From the NCBI GenBank assembly GCA_026874595.1, contig CM049308.1:80834124-80898123 (forward strand): a stretch of DNA of 64,000 bases, written 5' to 3'. The notes below the pieces were generated by a model. It worked only from the letters and a program-made list of their open reading frames with translations. It was not told the DNA's origin and ran no database searches. The position numbers were made by a program, and so were the translations under genes. Below, in pieces: positions 40,901 through 53,535 of the stretch (position 1 is its first letter; each line of letters starts with the position of its first letter). The stretch is from Sipunculus nudus (lineage: Eukaryota; Annelida; Sipuncula; Golfingiida; Sipunculidae).

Positions 40901-43900
40901 TTTGTCTAGGAATGTCTACAATTTGTCAAACTAAACAGAGCCTCATGTGCCTTTTGATCACTAATATATAAATGTAAGATATGTATGTTGCCATCAGTCT
41001 CCGAGACCCTAGAGACCAGCTTTAAATAACAAACCAGTATAGGAAAAATAACATTTTATTAACATCATGTTTGTTATCAGTAGTAGTGGTTGGTTTTGGA
41101 TTTTACAAATATAGTGATTTATATAGTTATATAATGACAATGAGTTCACAAGAGAATTACAATAAGATTACCTGATAAGTAACATTACGGTAGAGATAAA
41201 CTTACTTAAAATAAATTATACCAGAGCCTACATGAGTTCTCGCCCCCCATGTAATTCCTCTAAAACCAACATGTCTGTGTGACATATACACATTAAACCA
41301 ACATATAATCCCTGGTGATAATGATATCAATAACACATCCTTAATAATTCTCCTTTAAGTGTTTAAGATATACACTGAAGAACAAGGGAATACTGAAGAG
41401 AAAGGCATACTATGCAGACCTGTTAATAATAACTACCTGTTAAGTATGTACAGCTTGATTAATAACAGTAGCCATATTATATAAAAAAAATATGTGCTCA
41501 AATTCCCTGTGCTATGAATCCTATCAACAGTAAGTGTCTTCTGTATCAACATGTGTGCACAGCTCAGTACATACAACCTGAGTAACTGCGTGTTACACGT
41601 GCATCGGACCAAGAGCTAATGACCTTCTCCAGGCAGGTATAGTGCAATAGGTGGGCCCAAATAGATAATGCATGGTAGGTTGCAGCACAGTGTAAGAAAA
41701 CATCAAAAGAATCTTAACTACAAAAAAAAAATAATACGATGACATATTCAAGCCGGTTGCATGTTTATACCCATATCTATCCACAGCCACATCTGCTGCA
41801 TGATGTTTTATCTCTGTTATAGAAACTCCATGAGCGTCAGGCTGCAGTGGCGATACTTGCCAAGCTGGATGAATACAGCACTGTTGAGAGCACCTTTAAC
41901 ACTGCCATGAAAGGATTTGCTGATGCCTACAATCTAGCAATGAGCATCATCAGAAACCTTAAGACAGTATACACTAAACTCAAATTTGTGTGAGTATTGC
42001 TGAGTATGCCAAGAGATCGTAGTTGTTAATGGAGTTGTCAAGGGCTCCTTTATCAAGGACAAAATAATTGAAATTGCAATAGGGCACGATAGACTCATAT
42101 ATAATGATACCTCTTAATACTGCACATATTAACACTGAAATTTTATGAAAAGCACAGAAACTTGTCATTAAAAAGTAAGGATTTTGGCAGTGGTATCTAT
42201 ATCTGCTGTTTTAAGATGAATCTTGTAATTTTTGCTTGTCTCGATCATTTTTCATAATTTCTTCATAAAATCTAGAATGGCAGCACATAAACCTTATACA
42301 ATATCCTTTTGTAGGGTGGGTAAACTACGCCGCATTATAAGAAAGATATGGGGTCCTGAGGCATATGGAGATTTTCCGAAGCAAACCCGGCAATGCAGTG
42401 GTAGCTGTGGGTGTGGATTCTTTCCAACTACGTCTGGGGACAGGTTTCCAGCTGGCCAGCAGATTGAAGCTGACTTCAAATCTCTGGTAGATCAACAAAA
42501 GGATCTAACCCTTTGGTTTTAAACACTAGCATTCTCGATCTAGTCGTTTTCATTTACAGTCATAAATATAGAAGGAAACAAGTCAGCTTCAGTGATAAGC
42601 TATAATCTTTGAAACTTGATAGGCTTTGACAAGATTGAGTCATTCAAGGCCTTGTATATTGAAGGGTTCAAATCCACAAGGTGTAATAATAACCCAATTA
42701 ATTATAATATTTAAATTATTTCCCTGAATAAAAAAAAGTCAAAACAATAAACTTGTTGCCAGACAGGTTATCACATTTTTCAATTTAATATATAACTAAA
42801 ACATAGAAATATAAATCCTATGAACATTGTGCAATCTCTGTACAGTTCACAATCATGAAGGCAAGACATAGCCTTTATGTGCTGCTATCAGTAAAAATTG
42901 GTTGACCTCTGTCGACTGATTATCAGAATTAATTGGATATAAAACCTGTACACCATCTAAACTGTTACAAGGGCCTACATGTTTGCTAATATATGTAACA
43001 ATTCTGGAGCCTATATTTGCTTGGTAAAGTAACCTAAGGTATGAAGTTCATAATACACACTCTTTACAGTTTGTTTGTATAGATTAAATGAAAATAAACA
43101 GTTCCTCATCACAAAGCCCTAGTCATGTGCAAAACTTTGTAATCGATTATGGCACTGCTGATCAGCGTTCAGATCGTAATCGAACCAACCAACCAACCAA
43201 TTATTGATTATAATCAATCATTGGCGCATTACTCGCTGCTGGGGCCTATTGTATATGTATATGATTCATTAAGTGCCCTATCAGAGTAGCTTCATTGTTT
43301 TGCAAAGTGGGCATCCATGTCTGCATTTGCATCTGTATCTGCATTTGTACTTTTAGAATGTTTATCTCAGATATGCTGCCACCTATCAACATTGTATCAT
43401 GTCCTTATATTCCCAGAGTCAAATATTTTTCCTCGTGCTATGACCTTAATCTTATGCCTTCAAGGTCATATCACTGTGGACTTATGGCCATGTTTTCTTG
43501 TTGGTGGCCAGAGATTTAATCGAATTTCATTCGAACTTAGTGAAAAGCAGCCAGATATTATTCCCTCAAACTGATTATTTTTTGGATGACCTTGATCTTT
43601 ATTTGCATATTTTATAAGCACTTTAAATCATTCTAATTGTTCTGCAGATTAGTATTTCCCAATAGAAAATTATCACTATAATTTTAGCAGTGGCATTGGT
43701 TTTGCCTCAACTCCCAAAATAACACTAAACTATCCAGTCTTCATCAGTGTGTATAATTTTGCTATTTTAGTCATGACCTTGACCTTAGCTCTCAAGGTCA
43801 TACAGGTTGTCATTAGGCATCATTTGTTAATTAGCGCAATAACTTTAGGAGTATTCATTGGATTTGGTTCAAATTTGGGGGGAAGCAGTGACATTTACCT

Positions 43901-46900
43901 CCCTTAATTGATTACATATCTTGGGTGACCTTGTTCTTTATTTTCAGAATTTGTAGGCTGTTTTCATTTTGACCACTGACTCTTTCACTGAAATGCTATC
44001 CTAGGCATACCTTTGCATATAAGTCAACTGTTCACATATATAATGAGTATTGTGCTACAGCAAATTAACACCATTTTCTAAAATTATGTCACGGTGGATC
44101 AATTTTATTTTAAAACTAAGTTAAAAAGCTTAACTTTAACCAGGCTGTTGGCTTACACAACTCACATCCACAGATACACCAAACTATAGTCTTAATCAGT
44201 TTGTAACAGTCACAGTTTTAGTCATGACCTTGACCATAGCTTGACCGTCCAAATTTGTGGATGCAAATGCAACTTCATCTAGTTTTGGTTGAAAATGTAA
44301 TAAGGTATTAAATACTCTTCATTGGTGGTGACATAGCATAACCAGTTAAATTTTAATCTTTTCAGGTTCCTGTACCATTCAGGGGAGTGTTGTATAACAA
44401 AACAGATCATATCTACCTGGATATTACAGACAGAGACTTAAAAGACTATGGCATGGAGTTCTACCTGCTCAAACCAGATGAGTCAATAAGTGAAAATGGC
44501 ACACTCATGTGTGCAGGTGAAGTGTTTGCCTCAGTTTTAAAGAGCCCTTGTGGCCCAAACTTTTTTCACATTGTCATGCGTGATAAAAGGACAAATGCAA
44601 CTGTAAGCCCCGGTCCCTTTTTAAAACGACCAACTCCATACCCTAAATGGAAACAAGTCTGTGATGAATTCAAACTTACCATCCTGAATGCTGTTTTTGA
44701 TGTGAGTGCAATAACGAATGGGACCCAAAAATTTACTCACCCTCGCAAGCGGTCGGCAGAATCCTTGAAAGAGTTTAAGCAGGGCAATGCCACAGAGTAC
44801 ACACCATATATCCCAGTGAAAGCACTCAAACAGCTCAGTGCAAAAATCTCAGTTGCGATGGATCCTGCACTGAGGAAGTTCATGGATTTAAGAAACCTTG
44901 GAAACCAGAGGTAAGAATGTCCAGGGAATAATTTACCATCATAGTTTACTACTCAGTTCTGGTCACACACTAATCATTTGCCTATTTGATGAGAAATGAC
45001 GCTGATCAAGATTCAGCTAGGAGGCATGCTGATCAAGGAAAATGAATATATATGAAGGAGTCATAATTTAGAAACTCTAGACATTAGGATGGTTTGAACA
45101 ATTTGATCCTTTAATTTATGTTTTGATAAAGTTTTGGTTAATACACTGAACATCTAGTCCTTGCCTCCTACAACAATATTGTATTGCTATGACTTTTAGC
45201 TTGTAATGACTTTGAAAAAAAGTCTAAATTTTGTTATTAAATTTTTGCAACAATTTGGTTCTACCCATTTATTATGATCCAATGAACTTATTATTCTCAA
45301 GACCTTGTGGCCAGTAATTGTACATAAGACTCCTTCCTTCTTTTTTTAGCCATTGATGGATATAGGTTGTTTCTTTTAGCAGGAAATGTTATTTTAACCT
45401 TCCAGTTGTTTTAAGCCCTCAGCCCTTAGGCTGATGGGCTATTGTCGTCACCCAAGCTGTCCGTCTGTCCGTCCGTTCGGCATTTGTTAACTTTTACCTC
45501 GTGAGCGGGATATCTTGAAAAGGATTCACTGTCAGAATTTATTTCCTCAGTAAAGATGTATAACGACAAAATCTTGAAGATGGGTGACCTTGACCTATTT
45601 TTCTACATTTGAGAGATTATAGAAAAACACTTCGATGCTTATTACTCAGGAACCATTTGGTGGATTTTCACAAAACTTACTATGATTATTGAGACTGATA
45701 GTCTGTAGCTGCTACACAAGTTTGGTGGCGCAACCTACAATTTCTGAATTTTTAATTAATTTTTAACGGATTTTTCAACTTTGTAGGAATTTTATTTTTT
45801 CGGTGAAGATGTATATCAACTAAATCTGGGTCAAGTTCGAAGATGGGTGACCATGACCTACTTTTCAAGGTCACAGAGCTTATAATAGAATAAAACTTCG
45901 AAACTTATGTTTCAGGAACCATTTGGTGGATTGTTATGAATCATGGTACATACCTCTCCATTTTAAATTTATAACTGAGACATGTACAGATATACATCTA
46001 TGTGAGAACAGATATTTATTACTTGTTACCGTTACCACCTCTAAACACTGTTCTGTTGGCTGAGGGCTTTTGTCAGCTTCTGCTGATATTCTAGTTAGCT
46101 ATTGCAGTGCACATCTTCTCAGCATGTTCATTACCCATGAGTTATACTTTTGGTTGCTTTTTTATCAGTGGAACAGTCCTTTGGGTTCAAAGAAATAATA
46201 AACATAACATTCTCTCTCTTCATACATTCACATGCAAGGACACAGAAGTGTGGTGACATTCAGTGATGTTTTACTGAAGAACAATAACAGAAGAGAACAT
46301 TTACTGCATGTTGTTGATAGGAAGTTTGGTGGTGGTGTGGTGCAATTATAAAAACGTTGTTTTACACCAGTGCCAGTTGCATTTACGTCATGCATGTTAA
46401 TTGAGAGAACTTGCGAAGCCTTTTAATGAAAATTTGCATATAGATACTTAGCAATATATTTGTGGTGCTTCTGGGAAGGGTTTGAAACCCAGTGACCTTG
46501 ACCCTCATCTTAAAGGTCAAATCTGCAAAAATGCAAAATTCTTGTGAACCTCTTCACATTTGGCCCTCCAATTTGTACACAAATTGTTCCTACCAAGTTC
46601 TTAGCTAAGTTCCAAAACCGATGATATTGACCAGGATCTTCAAGGTCAAATCAGCCAAATTATAGTTATTGCCTTATGAACGAGAGAACTTTTGAAGGGC
46701 TGGAAATTTTCCTCCAAAATTTTAAACACTCATTGTTCAGACTGAAATCTCTGACCAGTTTGAAAACTAACTGGGTGATCTAGCCATCATCTTCAAGGTC
46801 AAATTCATCAAAATGTAAAATTTATGGAACCCCATAACTTTTGAACTGCTTCACATTTCTCATCATGTCTATATTTGTACAACCTGTATGCAATGGGGGA

Positions 46901-49900
46901 GACATCTGTTTTTGCATGGGTGCAAACAAGCCATTCTAGTTTTCTCTTGGATTCTATAATTTGCGAAATATACCTGATTTGCAGAAATTATGGAACCATA
47001 TACATTAACTGACTAATCAAAGCTTTACATGTTTTACAAAAAATCATAGTCAGGTGAGAGTCATGAGACCATCACCATTTTATGTAATGGATAACAAATT
47101 TTAGTGTGTGTGTCAGGGGGGTGTGCATCTGCTTTCACAGTGTGGTTTTATCTTTCAAGCCCCAGGTCTCTAGCTGAGACCTTAAGTTTCTTAGATTTAA
47201 CACTCAGTTGAAAAGAAAGCATGAATTGTCATAATAAGGGCTACAGACGTCTAGTTCTAGATAACCTTTGGAAAGATCTTGTATATCTCTTAACAAATGT
47301 CATGAATCAATAGCAAAGTTTGTTCATCTGTACTTCACACTTAAATCATCAGCCACCTCATTCATACTGAGAATTCTATTTCCTCTCTTCTGACAAGCTT
47401 GAGTGATGACCCAGAAACTGCTCTTCAGAGGTTCCCTGTGCAAAGGATCTTGGACATACTGAATGCCTCACGTGAAATGGAATTGCATCAACAACTGTCA
47501 GATCTTTTGGAATTTCTTGTTCAAGTACAAGCAGCGCCACCAGTTAGGCATGCAGATGCTTACTCTCCTATTGAGTTCAGACAGTCACTGAAGCAGAGGG
47601 GCTACAATCTTGCAGCCAGTCATGATGGTCTTGTGGCTCTCCTGATGAATAGCCCTCATGATTCAGGTAATATAAGCTGAAGATCAGACACTCCTGTATT
47701 CATTATCTGTAAGACTCTTTAAAGGTATGAGTTTTTTTCCTCTTTTGGGCCATATGTCAACTTAATTGTCATATTGATCTGTTTTTCATGTTTATTTTTT
47801 ACAAGGAAGCCAGGGCAAACAATTATAAAGAATGTATCTTTTTTTCTGCAGACTATCCTGGCCAAGGTAAAATATGATACTGTTGCATCAGTTAGGTTTG
47901 CCTCTACAAGATAAGACAGAGAGCTATCATAGAGCAAATACTTTTTCTAAATGATGGATTACAAAGGGACAAAAATCAATCTTGTTGTTGTATCCCCATT
48001 CACACAATGATCCAAAATTGAACTCTTCCTTGTGTTAGTACCTATCTATGTAGAAAATATCAGGTCCAACCCATCCATAATCTATTAAGATTACTATCTT
48101 GTCCTGAAACAAGGCACAGAAGTTACATATTAACATGCACAAAGGCAGACAAACCTCTCATAAAATATGAGAAGGATTTAATGTATTTTTTTTTGTATAA
48201 TTTGGTTAGTGTAGAAATTTAATTAATTAATTTTACATACATTTATTTCCTGATTATTGTGGATGATTATATTACTGGTACTCGAAATGTGAGTTAAATA
48301 AGAAATTTGTTTATATTCCAGCATGTGAAAACATAGTTCCTCACCTGGTTCATGGGTACAGTCATTACTGCAGAGTTAGCCCTGACTGTAAAAGTCTTCG
48401 GTGTGGGATTGAGCTGAAGTATCTGTCAGTTAGAAAAGTAATTGATATCAAGTTGGAGCTGACTTCATGTAATCCTGAGGATGGCCTGGTACTTACCATG
48501 GGTTCACAGAAAGAAACCCTTGATTGGGAAGGTATGTTCATCATCAAAACCTGAAATGGCAGGCAACAGAGTGCTTATACCTCCCAAGGAAAATGTGGCA
48601 TAAACAGTTGGATCCAGCATGTTCTACTGGATCCAGCCATTTACCTGGATTAACAGTAAAAATCATCAGGGTCTTGTTTGGCAAATGTATCACCCATCAC
48701 AATGTTTCATGGAAATTGGTTCTGTTGTTTTTTTGAAATCATGCAAACAGGCATTTACATACATACTTAAAAACAGACAAATTTAAAAACACAAATACCC
48801 ACATATATCTTGGCAGAGGTGATTACTCTGAGCCATCATACCTTCTACCTGAATGTCACTTTCCTAGTCCAGCTGAGGAATTGTTTGGCTGAGCCTTTAT
48901 TATATACCTTTTTGTCAGCTCATTAATCAATGCAGACGGTAGCAAGTGCCAAAACCATTTAAGGGCTAGAAACTTGCAAGTTGCAATCAGAGGTATCTGG
49001 GTAGGTTCTTCTGTGGAATTTGTAAATCAATGATGTTTACCCATCATACAAGCTTCTAGTTTATCATGATGCTAAAAATGAGATTTAAATTAATCAGCTT
49101 ACTTAGTGACATTTTATTTTAAAAATCTACAATCATGCCATATATAAACATCATAGATCTTCCTACTATCAAAGCTCTGGCAGCTACAATGCTACAGACC
49201 TTACTTCACTTATCTTCTATGGTGTTTATTTCATTTGTAACAAACAAGGCAATTGAACCAATCAAATGAGTCATATACACGTATATACTTCTCCACATGG
49301 TCGCTGAAACACATCTGTTTGCTATTTTAGATAAAATATTTAGCTATGCAAAAAAGGACATTCAGAAATTGACCAGTCAAATAAAGCCTTGCAAACTTTT
49401 CTTGTTTCTGTTTCATAAGTTCTTGTTTAGATATTATGTGAACAGAATATTGTTTACTTTTGGTTCATATGTTTAGAATGGCAGCTGTAATTTTGGCTGA
49501 ACACATGCAGGCTTGTCTATTATCCATGGAAAAGATATCATAGCAGCAAAATGAAGCAAGGTATCTGGTAGCATAGGAGCCAGGGTTTTGCTCATAGGAA
49601 GATGAGAAATACAGTTTGCCAGTATTTATGCTTTAGTTGAACTCAAAACCATTAGCATTAAACTTTGAGTACTATGTACAGGTGTGTTCATTAGCAACAG
49701 TTGTCTGTCTGTACTAAATGACAAAATGTCAATGTTTGTTTAGATGTTTACATTAAATTTAAAATATTTTGCTTTGTTTGCAGGTACGTTTGTCCAAACT
49801 TGGACGAATAATGATTAGCAACTCTTTCATATCAAATTAAGATTGAAATATATATAAAATAATGCAGTAAGTCATTTATATTAGTCACTCCACAATTTCA

Positions 49901-52646
49901 ATATTTTTTTCCCAGATGGGTTTCAGTATGTAACTGTTTATGATGATGTGGTCAAGCTGGACCCAGATGTGTCAACCACATTTGTGGCACAAAAAAGGGC
50001 CACCTCAGGGGCCTTCACCTTTGACCTTGATGTTTTTGTGTGCTCCAAGAAAATGCCAACTTGTCTACAAAGGAGCAAGATCTTCAGTAACTTCACCATG
50101 TATGCAAAATTGGATTGTGAAACAGGTTTGTTAACTGATATTTTTATAGATACCAGTAATTTTGTTTAGAGTGGATTCTATGCATATCACATACTTGATA
50201 ACACAACAAGTCTTACCCATGTCAACATGGTTTATTCTTGGCTTCATTTTGTTTTTGTCTAATATATGAATTTCATGTGTGCATGTGTAATTTTTAGCTC
50301 AGCTGACTGTAAGTCATCTGAGCTATTGCGATCACCCTTTGTCCGTCGTCCGTCCGGCTGTCTGGCCGTCCGGCCATCTTGCCGTCTGTCCGTTAACAGG
50401 GCACAAATTGTAACCACTGGACCTGGAATCTTTTTACTTGACATCCAGGGAGGTTCATAAAAATTCTCCTTGAAAACCTGAAATTAGGTCTCTGTTGCCC
50501 ATATTCTTTGAGATATGGGGCTCCGAAGTACCCCCCAGAATAATGGAAAATTTGAGAGAAAAGCTCAAGTATCTGAACAACTAATGAATTGATCACCATG
50601 ATTCTTTGCATAGATATTGATCATGGAGTGTTCCATCAGTTTCTGCAGACTGGTGGGGCTACCTGTATTTTTTCAATTTTATGATTTTTTTTTCTCAATT
50701 TTTGAGACCTCTTAAGATGGGGTCATCTGTTAACAGGGCAAAAATCCTAAGGATTAGTCCTAGAATCTTCTCTCTTGACATGCAGGGAGGCCCATGAAAA
50801 GTCTCTGTGGAGACCTGGAATAAGGTCTCTGTTACCTATATTCTTTGAGCTATGGGACTCCAAAGTACCCCCCCCCCAGAATAATTGAAAAGTGTGCTTT
50901 GATAACCCTGATTTTTTGCATGGATATTGGTCATGGAATGTTTCATCACTATCTGCAGACTGATGGCGCCACCTGTATTTTTTTCGATTTGTTTACAATT
51001 TTATTTCTCTATTTTTGAGACCTCTGAAGATGCACAAATTGTAACCGCTGGACCTGGAATCTTCTTACTTGACATCAAGGGAGGACCATGAAAATTTGCC
51101 TTGAAAACCTAGAATTTAGTCTCTGTTACCCATATTCTTTGGGCTATGGGGCTCCGAAGCACCCCCCAGAATAATTGAAAATTTGATACAAAAGCTCCAG
51201 TATCTAAAAAACTAATGCTTTGATAACCACGATTTTTTGCATGGATATTGGTCATGAAATGTTTCATCACTTTCTGTAGACTGGTTGCGGCACCTATATT
51301 TTTTTTTATTTTAACAATTTTTTTTCTCTATTTTTGAGACCTTAAAAGATGTGGTCATCTGTTAACAGGGCACAAATCATAATCACTGGACCTAGAATCT
51401 TCTATCTTGACATGCTGGGAGGTCAATACAAAAATATCTCCATGGAAACCTGGAATTAGGTCTCTGTTACCCATATCCTCTGAGCTATGGGGCTCAGTAG
51501 ACCCAAAAGAATAACTTAAAGGCCTACTTCCACCCATTGGGTGTTTTTGCATATATGAAAGGTATGAACCTACAAATAGAATTGATGTAAATATGACGGA
51601 CATTGGGGAGCTACTATCCGTAATAGGAACAAATATGTGAACAGAGTCCTAGGAGCCCCCTGAAAAAGTTGAGACAGCCCTTGGGACGTGTGTGACGTCA
51701 CAACCAGAACCCCGATTGATCGTCCACGTGGTTTCAGCAAGGCCGACGGGTCGACCTGATCAAGCGAGGCCGAGGAATTATCATAAGATGACAATGTCTG
51801 AGACACGTTAAAGGAAAATAAAGCGGCGAAATTTAGATCTGTAGATTTAAGGCAACTTCGACATTAGCCTCATGTAATTTTGGGCCATGTAGGCCTATAC
51901 TTTGTTAGAAACAGAAGTCGGTGACACAGACAGCGGCCGCTGCAAGCCAACACGCCAACACTGGCAACAGGTTTGATTCCAGTGACGAAGTGACAGGCTC
52001 TACAAAATCAAGGATGGAGTCTGTGGGAATTTTAAGGGATGTTCTCAATCTGGTGATTATTATCAAAATATCAAGATTATTCAGTAATATAATATTTAGA
52101 GCAAGAAAATGTAGAGTAGTTGCCGATGGTGATTTTTTACTTGGTCGAGTTTGTTTAATATCGCTCGTGACGCTTTGCAACAAAGTTTGTTGTTTTTATA
52201 ACATTAACAATGTTGTGACTGGTGCCATGGTCGCATTTTTGATTCTGCAAAAATCAGCTGACAAGCAACTTGGTTTTGTCGTATGAATAAAGCGCTGGTT
52301 CTTTCTTTTTATCATAATTTATTCATACATGCTTCATAATCAGAAATGCAAAATTGTTGTTTTGACATTGATAAGCCCTTTTTTGTTTAGCAGTAGTATT
52401 ACTATATATACATTTCGTAAAGAGAGTTTTTACTTGGCAGGCCTTACCTCATAAATACATGTTACCTTATAGTACCACACACGGGGCTAGTCTTAAATGA
52501 AGGTGTATATACGTACCACACCCATCCCGATGGAGGGGGGTACTATATATATATAATTTTGAGTACTCCCCCCCCCCCCCCCCCCTCCGGCCCATCATCA
52601 TGGAAATGATACATTTTTATATAATTTACACTCTTTCCTTTTATAG

Positions 52647-52733
<87 letters not shown>

Positions 52734-53502
52734 TTTATATATAGAGAAAGAGATAGATTTAATAAATTTAAAATATATAATACAAAGCATGAAATTCACA
52801 TTTTTAAATGAATTATGAAAGAGTCATGTTTCATTATAAAAAAATCACACACAGTAACATTATAATTATACACAGTATATATGTATGATACAGTTCTGTA
52901 TATAACACTCCACCAGACGGAAAGCCCCATGGCTATTATTAATCTGTTTTATGTTGGCAATGTTATAAGTAAAGTTCTTGCCATACTGCCTTAGCTAGGC
53001 TTTACTTGTGCAAATAAAAAATTACAAGCAAGATTTTAAGAATAATTGCTCTGTTTTTGGTTGGGCTGATGTAAAACCGTTTATCTGGATTTCAGGGTTA
53101 CTTTTAGTATCCTCCAATTTAAGAATTGTGTAATATGAAAAAAATGAGTCCAGAAACCGAACATTCCAGTTATAATACTCTGCATGATAGCAGTTTTAAT
53201 TCCAAAAAAAGTACATTTACAATAAATTATCATTTAAAATTATAAAAAAATACCCATATGTTGTCTTTAATAAGGTTGATCAATATATGTATAGGTATAT
53301 TTGGACTAAATGCATGGGTACTTCGGCCAGTGTATCATCTGAAGGTTCAAGTGTAACATCTTTGAGTGCAATCTGGCAAATCATACTAACAAGGGAGGAG
53401 AGAGACTGCTGAAACAGATTTGGAGTTCTCTTTATGACTGACTGGGTAATTGATTTGATATTTCGATATATACATACTACAAGTGTCTATCTTTATATAT
53501 CT

Positions 53503-53535
<33 letters not shown>

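Noticed and set aside
42961-42980. ACAAGGGCCTACATG as an inverted F or C tail on the minus strand
   Set aside because: No hairpin arm or microsatellite accompanies it; too short to count as an antisense copy.
52600-52818. Open frame with a long IYIYIY run
   Set aside because: It is the (AT)n microsatellite read in frame.
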